64,000 nt of DNA from an uncultured Blautia sp. (GTDB lineage Bacteria > Bacillota > Clostridia > Lachnospirales > Lachnospiraceae). Of the stretch, positions 1 through 7,636 are shown piece by piece. Under the pieces are notes generated by a model. That model was not told the origin of the DNA. It was given only the letters and a program-made list of their open reading frames with translations, and made no database searches. How positions within the stretch are numbered: position 1 is the first letter of the stretch; each line of letters starts with the position of its first letter. A program made the position numbers and the translations under genes. Location: assembly GCA_945864225.1 (NCBI GenBank), contig CAMBAL010000003.1, positions 22,341 through 86,340 on the forward strand, read 5' to 3'.

Positions 1-762
1 AGAACCGAGTGCCACGCTGAGAAGACGCAATGCAAAGTTGTGGAAAATGCGTCCGAAAACAGCTTCACCGATGATGACAGCAGCCAGTCCGATAACGATC
101 GCGCCGCGTCCCATATTTACATCTGCAAAACCCTGATACTGTGCCAGCAGTGCACTGGAAAAAGCGACAAGACCGTTGGAAATCATCAGGCCGAGTACTT
201 TGTTTACGTTGGTGTTGATACCCTGTGCGCGGGACATATTCGGGTTGCATCCGGTGGCACGGAGAGAGCATCCGAGCTCTGTTCCGAAAAACCAGTACAG
301 AATTGCGATCATGACAAAGATGATCAGTGCCACAATGAGAATCGTATTCTGAAGGAATGGAACATTCTTGATATAACGCAGGGAAACAAGGAGATCATAT
401 TTGTCAACATTGATTGCCTGGTTTGCTTTTCCCATGATTTTTAAGTTTACAGAGTACAGCGAGAGCTGTGTCAGAATACCGGCGAGAATTGCCGGGATAC
501 CCATAAAGGTATGAAAAATTCCTGTAGCCAGACCTGCCAGCATACCGGCGCCGGTAGCAGCCAGCATGGAAACCCAGACATTATGTCCGCTGACCATCAT
601 CATAATGCAGACAGCACCTCCGGTACACATTGTACCGTCGACAGTCAGGTCGGCAATATCCAGGATTCTGTAGGTAAGGTATACGCCAATAGCCATAATT
701 CCCCAGATCAGGCCCTGCGCAACGGAACCCGGAAGAGCGTTGATTAAGCTGGTGATATTCAT
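1..762 (-). CDS. ABC transporter permease, branched-chain/sugar-type (BPD_transp_2), 3' end cut by window
   Basis: Reading the minus strand from an ATG at 760-762 gives 254 codons without a stop up to the window edge, so the C-terminus is missing. The protein starts MNITSLINALPGSVAQGLIW and contains several hydrophobic segments and the stretch YRILDIADLTVDGTMCTGGA, typical of permeases paired with ABC_sub_bind-type binding proteins (TrpX/TrpY-like). A clear AGGAGG lies 5-10 bases before the start. It follows the binding-protein gene by about 120 bases, with a hairpin at 788-817 between them, so the two are probably one transcript and the ATPase gene should follow outside the window. It would form the membrane channel of an importer. 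The solute is not evident; relatives include tryptophan importers. Confidence 0.85.
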   Translation of the reverse strand, partial: MNITSLINALPGSVAQGLIWGIMAIGVYLTYRILDIADLTVDGTMCTGGAVCIMMMVSGHNVWVSMLAATGAGMLAGLATGIFHTFMGIPAILAGILTQLSLYSVNLKIMGKANQAINVDKYDLLVSLRYIKNVPFLQNTILIVALIIFVMIAILYWFFGTELGCSLRATGCNPNMSRAQGINTNVNKVLGLMISNGLVAFSSALLAQYQGFADVNMGRGAIVIGLAAVIIGEAVFGRIFHNFALRLLSVALGS

Positions 763-787
763 TTTGAATCCTCCTGGTAAAACGCAA

Positions 788-817
788 ACAGCGGGAAAGA
801 GATATCCTTCTCGCTGT
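788..817 (-). terminator. Hairpin between binding-protein and permease genes
   Basis: An imperfect inverted repeat (ACAGCG...CGCTGT arms with partly paired inner bases) sits between the two transporter genes. It lacks a strong T-run on the minus strand, so it more likely reduces read-through or protects the upstream mRNA, giving more binding protein than permease, than acts as a full stop. Confidence 0.4.
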
Positions 818-880
818 CAGTGTTTATGTAGTGTGTTTGATTAATCTGGTTTGAATAAAATACTTGATTGTTTTTACTGA

Positions 881-1954
881 TTATTCTGCAGCTTCTTCGG
901 TTTCTTCAGCAGCTTCCTCTTCAGCATTTTCTTCGGTTGCAGCTTCTTCAGTTGAAGTTTCTTCGGTTTCTTCCTCTGCAGCTTCTTCTTCAGCACCGAT
1001 TGCTACATAATCTTCCGGTACTTCTATGCCGAGAGTTGCGCAAATGTCTGCATTGTATTTCTTGGTGAATTCCGGAGCGTATTCGATTGGCATTGTGGAA
1101 ATGTCTTCACCATCGCCAAGGATGCGTGCAGCCATTTTTCCGGTAGCAACACCAAGGTCATAGTAGCTGATGGAAAGAGTAGCAACGCCACAGCCTGAGC
1201 AGATACCTTCTTCACCTGCGATTACCGGAACTTCAGCCGGAAGGCAGATGTTGTTGATGATCTCTGTATTGGATGCAACGGTGTTGTCTGTCGGTAGATA
1301 AATAACATCGCTTTCTGTAGCAGCGGTAGTTGTTACAGAAGAAAGATCGTTGGAGTCAGAGAAAGCATACTGTGTGCAGGTGTAGCCCAGTTCTTCCAGA
1401 GCTGCCTGAACAGTGTCTACCTGATACTGGGAGTTGGCTTCAGCGGAGCAGTACAGAAGACCTACGTTCTTTGCATCCGGGAAAAGTTCATTGAGCATTG
1501 CAGCCTGCTGATCAAGCGGTGCAAGGTCAGAAGTACCGGAAATGTTTCCGCCTACTGTTCCGTCAAAATCGTCAATACCAAGTGCAACACCGTATTCGGT
1601 AACAGATGTGCCAAGGATCGGGATCTCACTGGTACCTGCAGCAGCAGCCTGAAGTGCAGGTGTTGCGTTTGCAAGAATCAGATCTACATCTTTGGAAACG
1701 AAGTCGTTGATGATGGTAGAACAGGTATTAGAATCACCCTGTGCATTCTGTACTTCCAGAATTTCTACCTGATCACCCATTTCTTCTGTAAGGGCATCAA
1801 CAAATCCCTGTGTAGCAGCGTCAAGAGCTTCATGCTGAACAAGCTGGCAGATACCAACGGTATAAGTTTCTGCTTCTTCAGCGCTTACCGGTACAACACA
1901 CATTCCAACTGCCATGGAAGCGGAAAGAACTGTTGCTAAAATCTGTTTTTTCAT
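881..1954 (-). CDS. ABC transporter substrate-binding protein (ABC_sub_bind family) with acidic tail
   Basis: This is a 357-residue exported binding protein. Residues 1-25 form a Sec signal peptide (MKKQ, hydrophobic core, VPVSA before EEAE). The body reads like the TrpX/ABC_sub_bind family, with blocks such as VGICQLVQHEALDAATQGF near the start, ILANATPALQAAA and VGLLYCSAEANS. I see no lipobox cysteine at the signal cleavage site. The last 36 residues (about 322-357) contain only Glu, Ala, Thr, Ser and Asn, mostly Glu and Ala, which is unusual for this family. The RBS GGAGGAGAA precedes the ATG and a good promoter lies upstream at 2020-2048. It is first in the operon with the permease at 1-762. 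The ligand is unknown. Confidence 0.88.
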   Translation of the reverse strand: MKKQILATVLSASMAVGMCVVPVSAEEAETYTVGICQLVQHEALDAATQGFVDALTEEMGDQVEILEVQNAQGDSNTCSTIINDFVSKDVDLILANATPALQAAAAGTSEIPILGTSVTEYGVALGIDDFDGTVGGNISGTSDLAPLDQQAAMLNELFPDAKNVGLLYCSAEANSQYQVDTVQAALEELGYTCTQYAFSDSNDLSSVTTTAATESDVIYLPTDNTVASNTEIINNICLPAEVPVIAGEEGICSGCGVATLSISYYDLGVATGKMAARILGDGEDISTMPIEYAPEFTKKYNADICATLGIEVPEDYVAIGAEEEAAEEETEETSTEEAATEENAEEEAAEETEEAAE

Positions 1955-2019
1955 AAGATTCTCCTCCTGATGAGATGTTTTCTATTTGCGTTACTATTTT
2001 GAACGCTTAACCTTATAAA

Positions 2020-2048
2020 AATATAACGCTTTAAAGTCGAAAAGTCAA
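2020..2048 (-). promoter_or_regulatory. Sigma-70-type promoter of the ABC importer operon
   Basis: On the minus strand TTGACT (2043-2048) and TATATT (2020-2025) are separated by exactly 17 bases. The start codon of the binding-protein gene is 66 bases downstream of the -10 box. The promoter lies at the edge of a cluster of GTCAA-type repeats (2033-2138). Confidence 0.65.
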
Positions 2049-2138
2049 GGAAATACGGCAAAGTTTTGACTTTTTGTGTGAATTGAATTTGACTTTTTGT
2101 TTATAGAAGTCAAAGGTTCGATTTATAGAAGTCAAAGA
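2033..2138. repeat. Cluster of GTCAA/TTGAC repeats upstream of importer operon
   Basis: Several copies of one short motif occur in both orientations: AAAGTCAAGG near 2041, TTTTGACTTTTTG near 2064, TTTGACTTTTTG near 2088, and TATAGAAGTCAAAG twice, near 2103 and 2124. The last two are direct repeats 22 bases apart, about two helical turns. Together they look like an array of binding sites for a regulator acting just upstream of the promoter. Confidence 0.45.
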
Positions 2139-2159
2139 TTTAAAAGAATTTGTATAATA

Positions 2160-2450
2160 TTAACAATAAAATTAATGAGGTGTCAAAAGTATTTGTTGGA
2201 AAGGATGATGAGCAATGGATATAATAAAAAAGAAATGTTTTTCAGATAAGATATAGAAAAAGTCCCGTTTTCACGAGACAGTCTGGGAAATATTTCTTTT
2301 GAATCGAGTCGGCACCCGTCCGCACTCGATGAACTTCCTTATAGAGAAAGTTTTTTTATCCGGATTCCAAACCGACTCTTTCGAGTGGAATGTTTTCTTT
2401 CAAAATGCACATTTTCTCGCAGTTATGGATAAAATACAGGTTTTTTTGGC
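2160..2450. other. Intergenic stretch, no gene recognised
   Basis: The segment is AT-rich and contains only short open frames with no family resemblance. A small inverted repeat (ATCGAGT...ACTCGAT, about 2303-2330) is present. I see no convincing gene. Confidence 0.4.
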
Positions 2451-2672
2451 ATGGCAAACAAGCCCTTACCGTAAACAGCATTACCTAAGGGACTTCTTAA
2501 TATTGTTGAAAGAGCAAAGGAAAAAGAGGATTTTCGAAACAATCTTTCAGCAAAACAGATAACGTATCGGGGACTTGGTTCTCTTGCACCATCAAGGGAG
2601 ACAATGGCGTTTAAACCGGGAGACGAAGAAGACTTCCGATGGATGGGTGGCAGAACCATTGGAGCAAATTAA
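2451..2672 (+). pseudogene. Decayed 74-codon reading frame of unknown family
   Basis: From ATG 2451 the frame reads MANKPLP, then a TAA stop at 2472-2474, then a clean run of 66 residues (LPKGLLNIVERAKEKEDFRN...) ending at TAA 2670-2672. Amino-acid composition after the internal stop is protein-like: charged helix, then YRGLGSLAPS and a tail with FRWMGGRTIGAN. This suggests a small gene broken by one nonsense mutation, or a remnant of a larger one. I do not recognise the family. It sits in accessory DNA just before the repeat-controlled ATPase gene. Confidence 0.35.
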
Positions 2673-2687
2673 CAATATGGTATTGCT

Positions 2688-2768
2688 AAAAGTTATAAAA
2701 AGTTATAAAATGGAATAAAAGTTATAAAAACTTATAAAACATAGGAAAAGTTATAAAAAATTATAAAG
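2688..2768 (+). repeat. Six iterated AGTTATAAAA repeats upstream of ATPase gene
   Basis: Copies of AGTTATAAAA or close variants begin near 2691, 2701, 2720, 2731 (ACTTATAAAA), 2750 and 2761, in a stretch that is almost entirely A and T and ends about 13 bases before the ATG at 2781. The run contains the RBS-proximal region and probably the promoter. Such iterated sites suggest binding of a protein, perhaps the downstream gene product itself. Confidence 0.6.
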
Positions 2769-2780
2769 AAAGGAATTATT

Positions 2781-3824
2781 ATGAACAATCCGTTTACTTT
2801 GTCTTTTGGGAAGAGGCCGGTACAATATATTTCACGTATTTCGCAAACGAATCAAATAATTGATAGTTTCCGGGCAGAAGTCCCTTCTAATCAGATATTT
2901 ATGATTACAGGGGTAAGAGGTTCCGGAAAGACTGTTATGATGACGAATATAGCAAGAGAAATGCGTCAAAGCAAAGAGTGGATCGTTCTTGAACTGAATC
3001 CTACAAGAGATCTTCTGCAGAGTCTTGCGGCCAGGATATATAGTTTACCTGAGATGCATGATAGATTTATAAAGGCAAAGCTGGATTTTTCAGCATTTGG
3101 GCTGGGCGTGTCCATTGAAAATTCAGCTCCGGTCAGCGATATAGAGAATGTAATTGAGTGTATGTTAGAGCAAATCAAAGAATCCGGAAAACGTCTTTTG
3201 ATAACAATTGACGAGGTAGTAAAATCCGAGCAGATAAAAATATTTGCAAGTTCATTTCAGATCTTTTTGCGTCAGGATTATCCAATTTATTTGTTGATGA
3301 CCGGGTTATATGAAAATCTTTATGAACTTCAAAATGATAAATCCTTAACTTTTCTATATCGTGCACCAAAGGTGTTGTTGGAGCCTCTTAATTATACAGC
3401 TGTGCGGAATCATTATAGGGATATATTCAGGATAGATATGGAGACTGCCAGTATCATGACATCTCTTACAAAAGGATATCCATTTGCTTTTCAGGTGCTG
3501 GGATATCTTTATTGGGAAAATCGTGGTGTCAAGTCTATTGAAGAGATACTGCCGGAATATGACCAGTATCTGGAAGAATATGTGTATAGCAAAATATGGA
3601 CAGAATTATCAGAAGTGGATAAAAAGCTTCTGGCTGAACTTGCTGTGTGCGAAGATAACAGGGTTAAAACATTAAGAGATCATTTGGATATGAAGTCGGA
3701 ACAATTTTCTGTTTATCGTGAGAGACTGAAAAGAAAAGGTGTGATCGACACAAAAGAATATGGAAAAATTTCCATGGCTTTGCCGCGTTTTGATGAATTT
3801 GTGAAAACACGGCTGTTCCTATAG
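2781..3824 (+). CDS. ATP-binding protein, archaeal-type AAA ATPase
   Basis: The 347-residue protein has a Walker A motif GVRGSGKT near residues 43-50 and a Walker B LLITIDEV near 139-146, followed by ALTG-like sensor text (LLMTGLYENLY). After about residue 260 comes a winged-helix-like segment (EVDKKLLAELA...SEQFSVYRERLKRKGVI). This order, P-loop ATPase followed by winged helix, is that of the archaeal ATPase/STAND-like families common as solitary accessory genes in Clostridia. The RBS AAAGGA precedes the ATG. It is monocistronic: AT-rich repeats upstream, strong terminator at 3828. Its cellular role is not known; a toxin-, phage- or DNA-related role is often suspected. Confidence 0.8.
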   Translation: MNNPFTLSFGKRPVQYISRISQTNQIIDSFRAEVPSNQIFMITGVRGSGKTVMMTNIAREMRQSKEWIVLELNPTRDLLQSLAARIYSLPEMHDRFIKAKLDFSAFGLGVSIENSAPVSDIENVIECMLEQIKESGKRLLITIDEVVKSEQIKIFASSFQIFLRQDYPIYLLMTGLYENLYELQNDKSLTFLYRAPKVLLEPLNYTAVRNHYRDIFRIDMETASIMTSLTKGYPFAFQVLGYLYWENRGVKSIEEILPEYDQYLEEYVYSKIWTELSEVDKKLLAELAVCEDNRVKTLRDHLDMKSEQFSVYRERLKRKGVIDTKEYGKISMALPRFDEFVKTRLFL

Positions 3825-3827
3825 TGT

Positions 3828-3861
3828 AAAAGGGTAACTCTCCGATCTGAGTTACCCTTTT
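3828..3861 (+). terminator. Intrinsic terminator after ATPase gene
   Basis: The arms AAAAGGGTAACTC and GAGTTACCCTTTT pair perfectly over 13 bp around an 8-base loop, four bases after the stop codon. Confidence 0.85.
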
Positions 3862-3890
3862 GAGATTCATTCGGATTACGGACAGATCTC

Positions 3891-4313
3891 ATGGATCCAG
3901 TCTACGAAGCTTCCGGTGACAGCAGGAATATTCCGGAATATCGGGAAACACTCACGAAAGCAGTTCTTCAGATTTGTGCAGATACGGAATATGTGGTGTA
4001 TCTCAATGGAAATTATGTGGGGACGGGGCAGTACCGGACATTTCGTGGTGTAAAAGTTTACGATGAATATGATGTATTCGGATCGATCAGAACCGGAGAA
4101 AATGAAATAAGAGTGACCGCCTATTGTAAAGGGGAGGATTCCCAGACTTACCAGAAAGATACACCTGTCCTGGTTTTTGCGATTCAATGGGCAGATCAGC
4201 TGGTTTTGTCCGGGGAAGAAACGCTGGTGCGGGAACACCCCTGTTATTTGTATGCAACAAAATTTGATTTTTCTGATATAAGCTCATGTTTGGAAGTTAA
4301 TAAGAGAATGTAG
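3891..4313 (+). pseudogene. Fragment of alpha-L-rhamnosidase (GH78-like) N-terminal domain
   Basis: The 140-residue frame contains ADTEYVVYLNGNYVGTGQY, KVYDEYDVFGSIRTGENEI and VTAYCKGEDSQTYQK, which read like the N-terminal beta-sandwich of bacterial GH78 alpha-L-rhamnosidases. A complete enzyme has roughly 800-1000 residues, but this frame stops after LEVNKRM and no catalytic barrel follows. There is no good ribosome-binding site at the ATG, and the first residues (about 1-25) do not resemble the family. I infer a remnant left after deletion or recombination. It lies between two unrelated genes, consistent with genome decay in this accessory region. Confidence 0.6.
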
Positions 4314-4727
4314 TGCAGAACGTGTCTGGAAGATTAAAATAGATTTTCAGGGGTATGAGAAAATATAAAATACAATATGAAACAGAAAATATGTATAATT
4401 ATTGTAACAAAATTGTAATGATTTCACCCGCGATTTGCGTTTCCGGAATCTTATGTTTGAATAAACAGGTTGGAAACATATTGCCGAAGCAATCTAGCGA
4501 AGCAATCTATCGCAGTAATCTACCGCAGGCGGAATCCTTCAAATCAGGATTCTTTCTAAAATATTTGTGGAATTATGTTGGAAAACATTGTATGATTACT
4601 TATAGAATCATGTCGAAAAGTATGGAATGTGATCGGGATAAGTTTTTATCTGAAATCGTCCGGTGACGAATGGAAACCGAAAAAGCGGGAGAACGGGGTG
4701 CTTTTACGCACTGGAAAGGAGGAATTT
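4314..4727. other. Intergenic stretch with 13-bp tandem repeat
   Basis: No convincing gene lies here. The open frame at 4355-4666 has no RBS and no recognisable composition. The region holds a 13-bp tandem repeat at 4485-4523 and a small hairpin at 4532-4552, and must contain the promoter of the YARHG gene. Confidence 0.5.
4485..4523 (+). repeat. Three tandem copies of a 13-bp unit
   Basis: CGAAGCAATCTAG (4485-4497), CGAAGCAATCTAT (4498-4510) and CGCAGTAATCTAC (4511-4523) follow each other directly. A hairpin with arms GAATCCT and AGGATTC (4532-4552) comes just after. Confidence 0.7.
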
Positions 4728-5759
4728 ATGATGAGAAAAAAATGGATGAATAAAATGATGGCGGCAGGTCTTGCGGCGTGCATGCTGACAATGGGAAATC
4801 CTGTGGGAATGAGAGGTGTCGTGGAGGTACAGGCGGCGATTACAGACGGAAATGTTCTGGTGGATGGGCTTGACAGATCACCGGACTATTATATTGTGCC
4901 GAATTCAGACAGTGCTGAGATTTCTTCAGATACGCTTTCCAACCTGTCTGACAGCGAGAGACAGATGGCAATCAATGAAATCTATGCCCGTCATGGCAGA
5001 AAATTTGTGATATCCCAGGTCCAGGATTATTTCAATGAAAAATCCTGGTATTCCGGAATCGTAGAAGCTGATTCCTTTGATGTAAATGTTTTTAACAGCA
5101 TTGAAGAAAAAAATATTGAGAAACTGCAGGGCAAACTGAGCTATCTTCTTCCGGGAAGTGATCTGCGTTACGTGACGGATGCGGAGGTTTCAGCTCTGAC
5201 AAAAGAACAGCAGCAGCTTGCGATCAATGAGATTTATGCCCGCCGCGGCCGTAAATTTGACATGAAAGAATATCAGGATTATTTCAATCAGCAGTCCTGG
5301 TATTACGGTACGATTGCTCCGTCTGATTTTGATGAAAGTGTTTTCAATGAGTATGAAAATGCCAATATCAGTAAGCTGTCCGATGCCATGAATTCCGGAA
5401 ATTATGCCGGATCGGGAAGTTCTTCGGAATCCGGTGTGTATTCGGATTTTGCCGGAGAGTATCATCTTTATACAGACAGTAAGGAAGTTGTGATGCAGAT
5501 CAGTCTGTATACAGATTTTTCTATTGAAGATGCCGGCGAAGGTACCGAGTGTGGTACGGTAACGATGATCGTTTATTATGTAAATGGCAGTATCGGCAAA
5601 ATGTCAGGTAATATTGTGAAATCCAGTGGAAATAATTATGTTCTTTCCGGCAAGGGAATGAATGGTATTACTGTAGCAGCAGGCCAGAACAGTGTGACTG
5701 TGGGTAATTCCAAGAGTATCAACGGAACTTACGAAAAGACAGGGAGTTACAGCAGCTGA
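4728..5759 (+). CDS. Exported protein with two YARHG domains
   Basis: Taking ATG 4728 (or 4731, which has better spacing from AAAGGAGG at 4715-4722) gives about 343 residues. A signal peptide occupies roughly residues 1-39 (MMRKKWMNKMMAAGLAACML, then GVVEVQA). Two repeats follow, each with MAINEIYARHGRKF or LAINEIYARRGRKF and ending in WYYG/WYSG plus FNEYENANISKL: these are YARHG domains, found in exported or surface proteins of Clostridia and of unknown biochemical role. After a Gly/Ser linker (about 255-265) comes a beta-rich C-terminal domain (EYHLYTDSKEVVMQISLY). It probably acts outside the membrane. The gene end overlaps a tandem duplication (5738-5831). Confidence 0.8.
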   Translation: MMRKKWMNKMMAAGLAACMLTMGNPVGMRGVVEVQAAITDGNVLVDGLDRSPDYYIVPNSDSAEISSDTLSNLSDSERQMAINEIYARHGRKFVISQVQDYFNEKSWYSGIVEADSFDVNVFNSIEEKNIEKLQGKLSYLLPGSDLRYVTDAEVSALTKEQQQLAINEIYARRGRKFDMKEYQDYFNQQSWYYGTIAPSDFDESVFNEYENANISKLSDAMNSGNYAGSGSSSESGVYSDFAGEYHLYTDSKEVVMQISLYTDFSIEDAGEGTECGTVTMIVYYVNGSIGKMSGNIVKSSGNNYVLSGKGMNGITVAAGQNSVTVGNSKSINGTYEKTGSYSS

Positions 5760-5831
5760 AAGTGCAAAAAGACAGAGAATTACAGCAGCTGAAAGTGCAA
5801 GAGAATTACAGTAGCTGATAGTGCAAAAGAC
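5738..5831 (+). repeat. Three imperfect ~30-bp tandem repeats across the YARHG stop codon
   Basis: The unit containing GARTTACAGCAGCTGAAAGT begins near 5738, 5771 and 5801. The first copy encodes the last residues GSYSS and the stop, and the other two are non-coding. This looks like slippage or duplication at the gene end, which shifted or fixed the present stop codon. Confidence 0.65.
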
Positions 5832-5856
5832 AAAAAATATAGGAAAGAAAAGAATT

Positions 5857-5912
5857 CCAGCTGATGGTGGAAAATCATGAAAATTACCAATGATTTCATC
5901 TGATTCAGCTGG
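5857..5912 (+). terminator. Nested hairpin before ClC gene: terminator or attenuator
   Basis: Outer arms CCAGCTGA (5857-5864) and TCAGCTGG (5905-5912) enclose an inner stem AAATCAT/ATGATTT, followed by TATTTTTT. The structure ends 20 bases before the ATG at 5933. It may terminate the upstream transcript or act as a leader attenuator for the transporter gene. Confidence 0.5.
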
Positions 5913-5932
5913 TATTTTTTGGGGAAAGAAAA

Positions 5933-7192
5933 ATGGAACATATAAGAGAAGTATATCACGCAGTCAGACATTATGCCTCAGTTTTTTTACAGTGGGTGAT
6001 GATTGGACTTGGAGTAGGAACTGTTGTGGGATTGTGCGGAACAGGATTTGCTTACGGAATGAAGATGGTAACGGGGCTTCGGGCGCAGTACCCATGGTTA
6101 TTATTCGGACTTCCGTTTGCAGGGCTTCTGATTGTTGCAATTTATCATTTTGCAGGACTTCGGAGGCATCGGGGAACCAACAGGGTGCTTTTGTCGATCC
6201 GGACAAAAAGTAAAGTTCCTTTTCGTATGGCACCTGCTATTTTTGTGGGAACACTTCTGACACATCTGTGCGGAGGAAGTGCCGGACGTGAAGGTGCAGC
6301 GCTCCAGATGGGCGGGAGTATCGCACAGCAGCTTGGCCGCTGGGCAAAAGCGGAAGAGAGAACCATGCATGTTTATACAATGTGCGGAATGAGCGCATGT
6401 TTTGCAGCATTGTTCGGAACGCCAGTTGCTGCAGCGGTGTTTTCTCTGGAAGTAGTCAGTGTGGGAATTATGCATTATTCAGCGCTGGTTCCCTGTTCTG
6501 TTGCGGCGCTTACCGCAGATACCATTGCCAGATATTTTAAAGTCGGACATATGGGATTTACGGTATCTGGCATGCCGGAAAGCTTTGATTTACTGACAGG
6601 AGGACGTGTCTGTGTGCTGGCACTTGGGTGTGCTGTGGTGAGTATTATTTTCTGTGTGATCTTGCATAAAACAGGACATTGGTATGAACATTGTTTTAAG
6701 AATCATTATGTCAGAGCATTTGTAGGAGGACTTCTGATCATAGGATTGACACTGATTCTTCAAACAGGTGATTATCTGAGTGTAGGAGAGCGTGTGATTG
6801 AGGAGGCGGTTGCGGGAAATGCACGGCCGGAGGCATTTCTGCTGAAAATGATTTTTACGGCGTTGACATTGGAAGCCGGGTATAAAGGGGGCGAAATTGT
6901 TCCGACATTATTTATTGGTTCTACATTCGGCTGCGTGGCGGGTGGTCTTCTGGGTCTTTCACCGTCTTTTGGCGCGATGCTTGGGATGGTTGCGCTGTTC
7001 TGCGGTGTAACGAATTGTCCGATTACAGCGATCTGTCTTGGCATGGAGCTTTTTGGAGGAAAGGGGATGGAGTGGATGCTGCTGGCTTCGGCGGTCAGTT
7101 ATATGCTTTCCGGGTATTATGGATTGTACAGCAAGCAGAAGATTCTTTATTCCAAAGAGGCACCGGAATTTATTGACGCGACTTGCAGATGA
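5933..7192 (+). CDS. ClC-family anion transporter, possibly fluoride type
   Basis: The 419-residue membrane protein has the ClC signature blocks: GGSAGREGAALQMGGSIAQ (around residues 113-131, the GREGP-type anion loop with Ala instead of Pro), GTPVAAAVFSLEV, and GYKGGEIVPTLFIGSTFG (about 316-333). The text THLCGGSAGREG and the Met-rich QMGGS are more like the fluoride/proton antiporter branch (CLC-F) than chloride ClC proteins, but no fluoride riboswitch could be found upstream. Length fits a compact ClC without CBS domains. It would move halide or fluoride ions across the cell membrane as a homodimer. Substrate assignment is tentative. Confidence 0.85.
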   Translation: MEHIREVYHAVRHYASVFLQWVMIGLGVGTVVGLCGTGFAYGMKMVTGLRAQYPWLLFGLPFAGLLIVAIYHFAGLRRHRGTNRVLLSIRTKSKVPFRMAPAIFVGTLLTHLCGGSAGREGAALQMGGSIAQQLGRWAKAEERTMHVYTMCGMSACFAALFGTPVAAAVFSLEVVSVGIMHYSALVPCSVAALTADTIARYFKVGHMGFTVSGMPESFDLLTGGRVCVLALGCAVVSIIFCVILHKTGHWYEHCFKNHYVRAFVGGLLIIGLTLILQTGDYLSVGERVIEEAVAGNARPEAFLLKMIFTALTLEAGYKGGEIVPTLFIGSTFGCVAGGLLGLSPSFGAMLGMVALFCGVTNCPITAICLGMELFGGKGMEWMLLASAVSYMLSGYYGLYSKQKILYSKEAPEFIDATCR

Positions 7193-7430
7193 GAAAGAAG
7201 AGGTATGGTGAATGAAAAGGGGTTCTTGGGAATCACAGAGAGTTTCATGAGTGATCGTGGGCTTTCACTCAGTAATAAATACTTTGAGTTGGGGATAAAG
7301 CTGTAGCAATTTGGTTTATTTTTATAACTATAAATGAGTAAATCCCAAATATTGCACAAAATAAAGACACCCACTGAAGAATGATGTATAATTGAAGTAC
7401 CACCAACAACATACTCACTCAAACAAGGGG
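7193..7430. other. Intergenic stretch with GACACCC/GGGTGTC inverted arms
   Basis: No gene is seen. GACACCC (7366-7372) and GGGTGTC (7428-7434) form distant inverted arms just before a small frame at 7431, and a TGTATAAT box lies between them (about 7383-7390). The arrangement resembles the edge of a decayed insertion sequence. Confidence 0.35.
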
Positions 7431-7565
7431 GTGTCCGTTGCAAACAGTATACATCATTCTAACAAAATTTACAATTACTTGCCGCAAAATCATGAATATC
7501 TATTCTACGTTACAGAAAGATTACCATTAAAGATGAGTCTCTTCGGAATCATAGAAGAAATATAA
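7431..7565 (+). pseudogene. Short protein fragment, possible transposase N-terminus
   Basis: From GTG 7431, with AAGGGG just upstream, a 44-residue frame reads VSVANSIHHSNKIYNYLPQN, then HEYLFYVTERLPLKMSLFGIIEEI and a stop. The composition is protein-like and begins like some transposases, but the rest is missing. I infer an insertion-sequence remnant; the family is not certain. Confidence 0.3.
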
Positions 7566-7586
7566 CGGAAATTCTACGGAAATAAA

Positions 7587-7615
7587 TTGAATAAATTTCC
7601 GATAAATGTTATACT
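7587..7615 (+). promoter_or_regulatory. Promoter of HTH-AAA-nuclease gene
   Basis: TTGAAT (7587-7592) and TATACT (7610-7615) are 17 bases apart, 21 bases before the ATG at 7637, leaving a very short leader. Confidence 0.6.
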
Positions 7616-7636
7616 GTTTCCGAAAGAGGTGATAAC

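Noticed and set aside
1955-2300. T-box leader upstream of the TrpX-like importer
   Set aside because: No T-box bulge (TGGnACCGCG-type) sequence or terminator/antiterminator pair is visible.
4485-4523. CRISPR-like array
   Set aside because: The three 13-bp copies are directly adjacent with no spacers, and no cas genes are present.
4355-4666. 103-residue frame before the YARHG gene
   Set aside because: There is no RBS, no family resemblance, and it spans the 13-bp repeats.
5830-5932. Fluoride riboswitch upstream of the ClC gene
   Set aside because: The conserved crcB-motif blocks are not present; only a nested hairpin is seen.
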